A DNA stretch of 64,000 nucleotides from Acestrorhynchus altus. Lineage: Eukaryota > Chordata > Actinopteri > Characiformes > Acestrorhynchidae. The stretch lies in contig CM067522.1 in NCBI GenBank assembly GCA_034509495.1, positions 2,537,268 through 2,601,267 of the forward strand. Reading direction: 5' to 3'. Position 1 is the first letter of the stretch, and each line of letters begins with the position of its first letter. A model generated the notes under the pieces. The model was given only the letters and a program-made list of their open reading frames with translations, was not told where the DNA came from and searched no databases. This document shows, one piece after another, positions 12,201 to 25,100 of this stretch. The position numbers and the translations under genes are program-made.

Positions 12201-14653
12201 ATTCCTCATTTATTCCTCATCTATTACAATGAATTCAGTATTTATTCTATTATAATAGTATAAAAGTATAATAGAACAGTACTTCTGTATTATAATATAT
12301 TCAATTCAATGATTCAGTATCTACCACACATTATTCAGGACATTCAGTATCAACTATGATTATTTCATATGAATTCTTCAGTGAGAATTCAGTACATATT
12401 CAAAATGATTCAGTATCTGCTATAAGATGTTCAGCATTTACTGTAAATTACTCCATAACGACATTTATTTACTCAGTAAATAAAAATCTGGTGAATCTAA
12501 CATGTGACTTATGCAGACATGAAAGTGAAGATTTTGAGGTTCAGAGCATTTAAGGGACTAATGGAGCAACAGGTTCGGGGTGGGACGCAGACTTACGCAA
12601 TCGCCCATAGCTGCCAGCCTGTTTACTGCGCAGGTCCTCTGTGGAGCGGTTGAAGGTGGAGGCTGCAGCAGGACTGCGACCTGGACTCCGAGCTACAACA
12701 GCGAGATCATGACAGACTGCCATTGATATTAATTGATATTTATTGATATAAATCACTGAGTTTCTACCTGTAAAACTCTCAAATCACTTTATGGATAGTG
12801 TTGGTTTTACTTGCAGCTCATCTGATTTACTCACAGGACCGAAGGACTGATGAGATCAGCTAGATATTGGATGTGAAATTGGCCTTCCTCCAGAAGACCT
12901 TTTAAAATGGTTAGACTAACCCACATGAAATCCCAGTTTATTATGAACTAGTATTTATTTCAATGTTTGTTTTCTTTAATAGGTTACTGTCCTACCTTGG
13001 GCTAGATTCCCCTCCCACTTTCCTTTATGGATGCATATTAAGTCAGAGGTCACTCACGGGGGCCAGAGCTGCCCTTGCCCATGTCGGCCAGGGAGCGGTG
13101 GATGGGTTTCTTGGTCTGGTGCCGGTGTTTCCTGAGCAAAACGAAGCTGATCTTATCCCTCAGCTCGGGGCCAATCATGCCCTCCTCGATCTGACGCTCA
13201 ATGATGTCATCTGTGTGAGGCAAGGACAGAAGAGTAGAATTAGACCGTAGAGTAGACCGCTTTGGAAAGCTGAGTGTCTAGAGGGGGTTTGATTGTACAT
13301 CCTGGAACACGTATAGCTCACACACTCCACCCTAAAAACATGGGTACCATTAGAGCAATCATACTCTCACCTTATGACCTTTAGACCACCCTGTTTGTCT
13401 GGACTCTTCACGAAGTATTGCGTACAGAGCATTTTCACCATTGTCCTGTTTTCTGGTTTTGATCTTGTATTGATCCGTTGTTGGTACTCACTTTTTGGAA
13501 TGGCCCCTTTTACACCGTTTACGATTGCTTCACTCTGCTCCACCCATGTGACCACTTGCCACTCCAGTGTTTTAGCTCCACTTTCTTCACTTGACTATGT
13601 TTCTGGATTGTCCTTTTTCACTTTTAATCCACAATTGTCTCACACTTTCCACAGTTGGTAACTATAGGTTTTGGACCAACTATAAACTATAAAGGTTCCT
13701 AAAACCTATAAATCAGCAGGATGTGCTTATTTTATGCAGGGTTGGAATTTGTATTTACCGCCCTTCAAATTAGAAGGGTGGGGGCCATTGCGCAAAAGCA
13801 AAGCACCTGGATGTCTTGCTCTCATCTACTGACAAATAAATTCTACACCTTCCAAATAAAGAGGAATTCAACATAGAGATCTGATGAAGTGCGACAGCCA
13901 GAGCCTGTGGGCTGTACATTTAAAACATCCACCCAAACATCCACACACACGCTCTTATTCATTTTGCGGAGGGGAAACTGGACATTGGAATGTCCTTACC
14001 AGGAGAAAAGGCTCGGTTGTGAAACTCTGGGCTAAACGATGCAACAGGTACTCGGACTGTTAGTCTAAGAGTCTATTCTGTTACAGACACAGACTGAACA
14101 GAGGCATAGCGCACACCGGACGATATGTTTGAATGAGTACACATGCTGGGTTTTGGACTTTCATGAGATGAGGCTGCTGTTTGTTAGGCTTGCAGGTCAG
14201 CAGTGAACGTAAGATACCAAAAGTGATGAACTGACAGCTGTCAACAGCAACGTTCTAAATCCAACCTAACCCCGTAAGAGGCTCAAGCAGCCTTACTCCT
14301 GGTGCCTCATCCCAGGATGGCCTCTCTTGATTGTCCTCACCTACGATCTGCGGCAGAGAGTATCCCTCCAGGTCCAGCAGCACCACACCGGTCTGTAGGC
14401 AGGTGCGCAGCTCGAACAGGCTATGCAGGGACAGTGTGGAAACGTGTGGCTTACTCCAGCGTTCACCGCCCTCCTCCACTTTCTCCTCAAACTTCACCCA
14501 CCTGAAAAGAACATACAGAGCTGAAAGAGGGCAGTGAGGAGAGGAGGAGGGACGTGTTCTTCATCTACTTTAATAACTGGTGGGAAGACGGTGTTATTAG
14601 GATGTCACAGCTATTCATAGTGCTTGTCCAATGCGTGTCTGTATTAAACAGAT

Positions 14654-14701
<48 letters not shown>

Positions 14702-15595
14702 ATAATGCAGTGTGTAGTTTCTTATAAAATATAAGATTATTGTTCAAATATTAGAGCATATTTATTATATTACAGTGAATAACATAAATAGAGCACCATG
14801 AAAAAGTTTGGGCAGCCAAAGAGATTTGAGGTCTCAGTAAGTGTTTACCGAGCTGTCAGACCTTCATCTCACTATATGGACAAAAGCATTTGGACACCTT
14901 GGAATAACGGTCACTACTGCCTTAGGAAGGTTTTCTAGTAGATGTGAGCGTTTAGCTACAAACACATTAATGGGGTCAGAATGTTGGATGATCAACTTCC
15001 AACTCCTTCCAACAGTACTGGATGGAGTGCCATCATTCCAGAGAACGCAGTTTCACTGCTCCACTGCTCAACAGGGACTAGAAAAGCTGTGTGTGCATTT
15101 GCACATCTGTGTGAGCAATGAGTGCAGCTCACAGTAGCTGAATCTATTCATTAGAAGGGGTGTCAGCAGCTCTGAACATTAAAATAGGTGATTCTTAGAA
15201 AGCAGGAGAAGACCATAACATGACAATTAGTAAATGTAATCCAGGAATGGAAGTTAACAAAAACAGAGGAGATTGAGGGCTGGAATTTGAGGTCTAGAAG
15301 ATCAAGGAAACTATCTGACAGGTCTCAAAACTAATTAAAACTCTGTTTGCCTTGAAAAAGAGCTTCAGGGAGGTTTCGCAGACTCCGGTGGTCCACTGTT
15401 CCACTGTGTCCCCCTAGTAACACCTGTGCAAATACGACCTTCACGTGTGTGCTCATACCTGGCTGATTCTTTCCACTCCAGCTCATCTCCTTCGTGCTGG
15501 AGTGTGTCCATCTCAGTAAAGAGGGTGGGTGTCGGCATGGCATCTTCATCGTCTCCTAAAATATACCGTAGCCGCTCTGCCGCTGGTGACACTTT

Positions 15596-15681
<86 letters not shown>

Positions 15682-16049
15682 ATGTTGTTCAGAATAAAAC
15701 ATGTTCCCAGCTCTCCTGATTCCAACATTTGAAGCTGTTTCTACTACTGCACCTTGAAGACTCGCGGTTTATTTGTGATGTCACAACCAAGAACACATTT
15801 ACAAACCCACAGTCCAGTGAAGCTCCATCCTTTCACATTGCAGTGATGCAGCATGTCATTACCACCTGATCTTGGTGATCAAATCACATTTCACATTTCC
15901 ATATGAAGCCAGGTGTAAACAGGTAAGAGGCTTTGGGATCAGATTATTACATTCAGAGGTGGTCAGAGGCGGATCTCGTCCATATTCAATATAAGTGTAA
16001 ATATGTCTGTCAAATGAAGTATTAAACTGGTAATTATTACACTCCCTTG

Positions 16050-16104
<55 letters not shown>

Positions 16105-19100
16105 CATGCTTATTCACTAGCATATGCACGCAATATTACAGACTGGGTTCCCTTGCAGATTAAAAAGATTTGCATTTTCACAGAGCCGACTTTTCTGTGC
16201 TTGTAGGATTGATTATAAAAGACCTTCAGGAAGATTGATTAGACTGGTGTTGTGGTGCACTGGTCTACGAATATGGCCTTCATGGAACAGCCACCAGAAA
16301 AACTTTCCAGCCAATCCTCACTACAGTACAGTGTCACTCCAAAAAGAACATTTGAACAAGTATGATGCATTTTGTAGATTTTTCTTTTCCCGGTCCCAAA
16401 CTTTCCTCTACGGCTGAAATAAAAAGAGAAAGAATACACGATATGCAGAATAGACTCTTTGAAGAGAAGTTAAGTGATCCACAAAGCCAGACACACACTC
16501 TGCTTCCACAAACAACAGATGAACTGCTTTCTGTTGGAAACACTGTGCGCTGCATGCGGTTGTGAAGGCCGTCAGTGTTCATGAAGACTACCTGCACTCT
16601 TGGAGTCATTACCCATTACTGTTCCAGAGAGAAAACAGGCCAGGAAGTGTGTGTGTGATGCTATTTTAGACCAAAGCCTTTGCTTGACGCTCTCCAGCTA
16701 GTTAGAGAAGAAGAAACAGTGTGACATAAGCTAGGATGAGCAGCAGGGGTGACGTTTCGTTCTGCCCATTTTCTCTGGGTTTTCCCCAACTGCATTTAAG
16801 AAAAAATGCTGCAAGACAGTTCATTTAACTTTCATTTTCATTCACCGTTACAGACAAAAATATTGGTGACAGTTATTACAGGTGACGTAGACCTTAAGTG
16901 CCTTGTTTGTGGTGTAAAGGCTGTTTGCAGGTTATTCGCTTCCTTTTGCACGTGAAACGATAAGATCGTCTAGTACAGTGGACGTCGCTGGGTGGGTCAG
17001 GTAGAGCCGGCAACCCCTCAAATGAAAGTCCATGGAGATGGGCGATATAACCTCAAATCAACCCAGATTACTAATCAAATTTTTGAAGATGCACTAGTAT
17101 TGTTGGTAACATCCGGATAAGAAACAGTGACAGCTAGATGGCATGTGCAGTCAGGTCTTTGGGATCAGTTAATAGATGATCATTTATCCAAAGATCAGTC
17201 CTTGCTGAGTTTATCTCAGTATCATATATCATCCGTTTAGCTTAAAGTATGATTTAATGCTTTAAATGCTGCCAAATATTACAAACATTTGCCTGCTTTT
17301 AAAAAAATGATGCCAAATATTAGTGCGTTCAATGCAAGGGTTATTCTATTATGTCATGAGACTCATATACCCTTCTATGGTAGCCTTTACTAGGCTGGTA
17401 CACAGCACATCTCAAAAGTCCTCCATCCTTAGTTTCTTTCGAGGTTGTTCTTCCAAGACAACTCATCCAGAATATTCTTCTTAAGAGCACAAGTCCATTC
17501 TTCATGTTTTCATTATTAAGAAACACCCCAGGTTAGTTAGTAGACCAGCTGGCATGCAATTATGATTTTGAACATAACGATTGCTGGTCTTGACCAAGCT
17601 GGTCAACTACCAATATTACGAAGTTAGTGAAATGACAACCTTCTAAACCACAATAAACTTACAAATAATGCCTTAAGCTGGTTAATTATAGGACTGCGGA
17701 TCAATGTTCTCCAGGTGAGGGAGCTCCATTACATACCTTGTGCTTCATCCAACAAACACATAAACTAACAGGTAAAGAAGCATTAGAGCAACACATACCA
17801 ATGGCAAAAGTAGAAACAGCAGGGAAAAAGGGGCAACAAACTAAACACAGGTGGAAATAATAATGAAAAGGCGGGACTAAAGAGGAGAGGGTGCAGCTAG
17901 GAAAAGGAATCTGTGATGTTTTTTATGTGCATCTTAGAAAGTAATTAATTCTGTAAATTTATAATAAATAAGTAATTCTAAATACCTTATTAGTTGACAA
18001 TCAGATGCAGCCAATCCTAGTGCATCATAAAATTGGAATAACAGTAAAAAATGATAACATATCGTCCTCTTGGGACTATAAGGTTCTATATGACATTTTA
18101 TAATCACAATTGAGCAATTTACATATTCATATTCTGTGACTTCTTAAAATTGTGTGTTTTCTTTTTACTCATTTGGACATAACTCAGAAAGCTCATATCT
18201 CCTTATGTCAATATTTTATATTCATGATATATAAAACGAAATATTTCAAGCCTCTTTTATTTGCTGTTTAATTTTGTATGTATGGCTCCAGAATCCAGAA
18301 TCTCAAATTATTCGAATATTTAATAAATATTTAATATTTAATTGAGTTTGAATAATTTACTGCATCATCTTTACTACAAAAAGTATATCACTTTAGAAAA
18401 TATCGCTTTAAATGAAATGAATATAACATGAAATATATGAACATCTAACTGCTACTATATGAAATATGAAAGCACGTTATGGGGGCTGTGGCAATATTCT
18501 GCCGTGTACATTTATAGACTATTCATAGACTCGGAGCAGTCTTCTCTTTGAGAAATATGCTCTCTCAAGTATCAGTTGGTAAACTGTGTCTCAAGTGAGC
18601 TAAGGGATCTGGCACATCGTCAAAAAGAGGCTTTACTTCTGAACCAGCCGTTCCTTTTTATGAACTCCAGCCCCCAAAGCTGAGTGAGGAGCCAAGGAGC
18701 TAAGGGTGGGAATGGAGCTGGGGAGGAGCACAGTGGAACGGAGGTACAAAGAGACAGAGTGCAGTGGCATCAAAGCTCAGCAGCAGAGGCCAATTCCAAG
18801 GGTCACCTTCTGGGAAACAGAATCTCTGCTGCTATAAACCTCTGCTCCTGCTGCCTCTGTGGCTGCCAGGAAGCCGACAGCTGAATGTGCCCTGCAACTG
18901 CGGTAGAGCAAATATGATTGCACCAAACAGTTCAGAGGGTGCAGGGCAAAAAATGATAGATTTTTATCAGGAAAGATAAATTACGCTGTAGCAGAAACAC
19001 TCAACTCTCGACCAAACTAAAACTCCCCCTAACTACAAGCTATGGGACATTTTCCATCTAAGAGTCATTTGCAATCAGACAGAAGCAGTGATTACAATAA

Positions 19101-22100
19101 GGATAAGGAAAAACATGCCTCAGCAACATAATACAAAGTAGTAGAACCAATATTTGAACTTATCAGAGGGATAAGACTGGCCAAATAACACTGGTGCACT
19201 GCTGAGCGCAGCAACACAAAAACCTGGACATCCACAGAAGGCAACTAAAATAGATAATGCTGGGTATGTACCCTGTTGGGCCTCTAGCCTGGATACAAGA
19301 TGAGATATGGTTGGTCATGGAGGCATAAAGATTCTGTATGGCATCTTGCAGCACATTTACCCACACATGTTGCAATTGGGCCCATAGATCCTTCGCTTAT
19401 ACGTTGCCAATACTGGTGTCCCAGCTGGACCTATAACTGCTCAACTGGTGATAAATATGGTGACTGGACAGGTCAAAGAAGTGTTGCAATCTGGTGGAGA
19501 CACTCCTGGGGAACCCTTGCTGTGTGGCCAAGTATTATCCTGTTGAAAAATGCCAGTTGGAAGCCCTGCCATGAGAGTCAACATGTGTCCACAGGATGTC
19601 CTGCACACATCGCTGAGCTGTTCGTGTCCCTCACATCACTACTAGGGCTGACCGACTGTCAAATGTGATGATTCTCCGGATCATCAAACCAGCAGTTGGG
19701 GCAGTGTGTCGTTCCACAGCAAATCAACAGACCATCATTGGATACCAAACAGAACCTGGATCTGTCCCATTAAGACGATACACTTCTAGTCCTGTTCACA
19801 CTGATGCTCTGACATACACAACTCTCCCAACACTTCCTATTTTCTTGGGAGTCAGGACATCTTAGATCACAGTGACCATCCTACTTTTCTCACGCCAATG
19901 ATTTGCTCCCTCTCAAAGTCTGTCAACTGGGAAAAATGTCTAGCAGTCAACAAGCTCTCACCAAGAGGTATTCTACCCAAAAGTAGCCTCAGGGTATTTT
20001 ATAGTGCAGAAGGGAAGCACTTTACGTCCTCTTGTGCCAAAACCCTGTCTAATCAGACCACACGTAATCATTTACATATCTACCTGAGACAGAACTGCAT
20101 GCTGATCAAACATGTCTATCTGGCTGGATTTTGTCTGGTCAGTGAATGAAGCTAGTTATCAAATTAGGAAGGCAGAAAAAGGGTGGAGTGGATACATTAA
20201 TGGCAACTTCAGGGGTGGAACACAAGGAATCCTTGGCACATAAGCTCTATGTAGGCCACCTTGCATTGTAGAGGTTTGCACAGAATACAGCTGAATGACT
20301 TCTTACGTGAAGATACTCCTAAAATCTGCCTGTTGTGGAATTAGTATTCAGAGTTTACACTGTGTCTCTGCTGAATAGCATTCCATAACAGAGGGTCTGT
20401 TAAGGTCAGGTCTTTCCTTAATTGTTGTTTACTGTCTGACCTTCTGACATATTTTCACATTTTATAGATGGTTGCGGGAATTGTTTTTACCTTTATCCTC
20501 TAAACAGCAGCTGACAGGTGAAATCAAAGATTAACGGCCAATGGCTAATTTACTCATTTACACAGAACATCGAGCAATTTCTGATAGAGTAAGAACTGGT
20601 TTACTCAGTCAAGAACCAAGAACCATCAATATTTTATCTGTTACAGGGGTCTTTTTCTCTGTTCTACCCAAAGCTTCCACATGAAGTGGATTTCCATGAA
20701 TGGAAAATAGACTAGCTAGACATTTAATCAATATGGATTAATGCTGCAGTTCACTGTTTCAGATCTGATCCAGAAGAGACCAGCTGGAATGGGCGAGAAA
20801 TGGTCAGGAACAGAGGGAGGGTTAGAAAAATGCACTTGGACAGTGCTAGGACCGATTTTGGAATAATTGGAAAGCTTCCCACAAAATAAGGCATCAAACC
20901 TGGATCAAGAGATGGTTTTTGAGGTCTAAGGGCAAGTAAGCTGTTATAGAGCAAGCCAAGACCTTCAATGGTAATCACAGTGAAGTTCATCCAGAGCAGA
21001 GGTCACCAACCCTGCTCCTGGAGAGCTACCTACCTGCAGACTTTAGACTCAAACCTTACCCAACCACCTGACCCTACTAATTACTGCGTTCAGAAGTTCT
21101 TGATTGGCTGAGTGGGGCATGTTTGGGTTGGAGCTGAAACCTGCCGCCAAAGGGTTGATGACCCCTGATCTAGAAGGTAGCCCACAGAAGCAAAAATCAC
21201 CTGTGCCTGATGAACGCAACACCTGAACTGTGTTTGATATTCTGAGATGTCCGTTTTAGGCCAAGATTGATCTTCTATAAGTTTGTTGATCTGGTTCTAA
21301 ATCCTTTTGGATATTTCTGATTGTACACCAGTACAGAGTGTAGTTCTCTGCATACTTTTTTCTCCACCTTTCACTCTGATCTTCAATGGTCAGGACCCCG
21401 CAGGACCACCACAGAGCAGCTATTATGTGGGTCATTCTCAGCACTGCAGTCACACTGACATGGTGGTGGTGTGTTAGTGTGTGTTGCGCTGGTACGAGTG
21501 GATCAGACACAGCAGTGCTGCTGGAGTGTTTAAACACTGTGTCCACTCACTGTCCACTCTTAAACTCTCCTACCTAGAGTCTCCACCTTGAAGATGTAAA
21601 GTCAGAGACAGAAGCTCATCTGTTCTGTTTGGTGGAATGTTCTCAGTCCAGCAGCAACACTGAGGGGTTTAAACACACCAGCAGCACTGCTGCATCCGAT
21701 CCACTCGTACCAGCACAACACACACTAACGCACCACCACCATGTCAGTGTCGCTGCATAGCTGCTCTGTGGTGGTCCGGTGGGGTCCTGACCGTTGAAGA
21801 TCAGAAGATCATTGTGGTAAAATACACAGTGACTGTAGAAACAAGACTGTATGAGTGATCAGTGTTAATGTTTATATAAAATATATGAAAAAGTATGAAA
21901 CACTGACTCAAGCAGAAATAAAAGTCCTGAAAAAGCTTCCTTCCTCTTGTAAAAGAGCACTAACTGCAGGTTCTGTAACACGGGCTGACAGACGGGAAGG
22001 GAAAAAGATGGACCATCCTCCCCAACTAGAAAGAAAGCGAGGACAATTATGCACTCTTGGACCCCAAGGCAACATCACTTGACATCAAAGTTGTGATTTT

Positions 22101-25100
22101 CCAATGACAGGACAAAAGCTTGATGGTTGTGCTGCTTGGAGCTCAGAAATAGCTGTAATTTGCAACCATTTTTCTTTGCTGAACTGCAGAACTGATCAAT
22201 CTTCCAACATTCCAAACTCATACAGCGGTTCACAGCAGGCACCTCAGAGGGTTGACCTACGCAGGGGAACAATGGCGGCTGGTACCAGTAGTAACAGGGA
22301 ATAGACACTGGAAAGGAGCAAGCCTTGCAGAGGCATCATTATTCTGTAAACATTCTTAATCGTTTGTAATTGTGTTTGGATTTGGCCCAGGGTAGGTATT
22401 GACTAACTCCTGCTGGGACCTGCTGCAAACAGAAGAGCAGGAGATGTTCAGTTTCAGAGATAGGTTGTTCTGCTTGGCCATTTGACTGGTACTGTGAGGA
22501 AAGAATGACAGCAACATGTTCTGGTCCTACATCTGAGCTTGCGCCTTGTGCCTTTGAACCCCGTTCATGTCAGGGATGGAGGCCGGGAATATTGTGGTGA
22601 CAAAAAGACAATTATCTAAGAAATTCTGAAGCACCAACTGCATATTTTTCCAAATCAAGGTAAATGTTAATAAACATGAATGTGGACACAGACCCACTGT
22701 CTGTCCTCCGGATTTAACCCATCCATGCAGTGAAACACACTCTATTGGCAGTGAGCACACATGCCCGGAGCAGTGGGCAGCCCTCTCCACAGCACCTGGG
22801 AAGCAGCTGAGGAGTTACGTACGTTGCTCAAGAGCAGTTCAGTCTTGTCCAGCTTGTGGTCAGTATGTGGTCAGTATTTCCAATCCTTTCTTTATCCGTT
22901 AGAACCCCAGGCCAATTTTGTGGGATGTTTTTGTAGTTTGACATACTTTTATTCGCCAAAACACTAGTATTTATATATTTCTTTGTTATTATGTAGCATT
23001 TATGGGAGACAGTCACACGTACCAGATAATCGTTATTTTTTGGTCATCAGGCTCCTCAATTGTATCTTCATTTCATATATACAAATTAAGAGTATTCATA
23101 TATTTGTTTATATTTGTAAGAGTAAAATTTTCCTGTTTGAAATTGATCATCCAGCATGAATTTTGAGCTGAAATTTGAATAATTGTGATGACTGACAAGG
23201 ACATTTATAATAATAAATTCTTTAAAATACTTGACTGTGGTCCAAATAAAGAAAATGGTATGTGTTATTTATGTATGTGTCAGTACTAGTCTGAACACAA
23301 TCTGAACACTGTGTGAGCAAAGAAAGAGAGCAAACAGTCCTACTTTCTCAGTTTCGTCTAAAATACCGGCGTCAGTGATGTCATTAACACATGGACAGAG
23401 CAGTAAACATGCACTGGAAGCTCCTCTGGCAAATTGGGAAATTATTTTTCGAGTTGGATTACTCACTAATAATTCATCACGATGAGAAAAGTCTTCTTAT
23501 GATATGTTTACCATGTCTATAGCTACGAGCCCTGTTGTCCAAAAATTTTGGTTCAGTTCTGCACTCATTGGCTGACGGGTCCTTCAGGCACATTAATGCT
23601 CCTCACTACAGGATACTGAGTCGTTAATATTAAATATGTTTCATAGTTACAAATCTAGACTGGGACAGCACAACAATAATCAGAGGAGTAAATATTGGAT
23701 TATATAATGCCCACACTAAAGCATAATCTGGGATGATCATTGTTTTCAATCTCCTAAAGGTCTCCTGAAGGAGCAAGTCGGCCCTTAAAAATGGACCAAT
23801 TATCCTGCAGTTTGAGCCCGGCATTCCGGCACTCTCAGAAGACTGTAAGCACTGCAGGTCTAGCATGGCAGAACACTTCCCCTGAACAGGTCTGAGGCAT
23901 GGGCTACAATTCCTAATAGTAATGACATTAAGCCCCCTATGATCAATACACAACCCTAATCCATTATCTTCTCCCTTACTATATAAGGGTCAGGCAATGG
24001 AAGACATTATGGGGGCTGAGCTTTGCAATTATACCTGCATATGATAGTTATGATGGTTTCATGAACTTTCCCAGTGCCAATCGACTGGGAAGGCTCAAGA
24101 AACTCAATCATTAAGTGTCTGTCAGTGAAATCTCCTATGGCTCCCAAATCTGTCAGGGTGAAACACAAACATCATTATATACTCAAGAAAAGTGAGCAGG
24201 AACCGTGAAATATTTATTCTCCGCAAAATCAAACTTAATGACATCTGTGATGACACCTTTCCAGAGGAAACCGGTGCACAGGGCAGGGTGAAAGGAAATC
24301 TCCAGCCTGGTCAAAGTACAAACCACAGGCCTGGTTCTACCTCTGTTGGTAGTCTGGCTTCAGCAGGAGTAATTGGTGTGCCAAATGTCATGAGGACCTG
24401 TCGGAGGCCTGGCTGCCAAGCCTTTGTCAGGATGTCCAATTTGATGGAAAGCGGCAAGGATGAGGAATTGATATATGCAGTTTAAAGAGTGGAGGACTTC
24501 ATAAAAGCCTTGGCACTAACTGTTTGTCATGTAGGGGTGGGCGATATAGTAAATATAATATGTATCACAATATTTAATACGGGTGGCATGGTGGTACCAC
24601 AGGTATTGCATGTGTCACATAGCTCCACGGGCCTGGGGTTGTGGGTTCAATCCCTGCTCGGCTCACTGTGAGGAGTTTGGTGTGTGTGTGTGTGTGTGTG
24701 TCTTACACTGTCCAGGTCCCAGTATTCCTGCCTTGCACCTGATGATTCCAGGTGGGCTCTGGATTAATCCTGACCATATTCAGGAAGAAAATAATGACTG
24801 ACTGACAACATTTATCACAATATGTTGGTCATTCCAGACTTTCTCAGCAGTGAATTTTTGAAAACAATATAGAATTCAATATTGGGTAAAATCCACGTGT
24901 GCTACTGTGAATGGTTTAGTGAGAAGATGAGCTGATCTCCAAAGGTCAGAGGTTCGTATAATCATTTGTTGCCCACATTTGTACATCCACAAGCAGATGA
25001 GGAAGCATATGCTTCCGACATTGTCAAGCCAACCAGTGCATTAAAAATTGAAAGGTTATATGTTCCTATTTGACTCCTCAAACATTGTTCCAAACGTCAG

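Noticed and set aside
24575..24665. Functional tRNA gene
   Set aside because: Boxes A and B are present but the acceptor stem and anticodon arm do not fold, and the sequence continues into a SINE tail.
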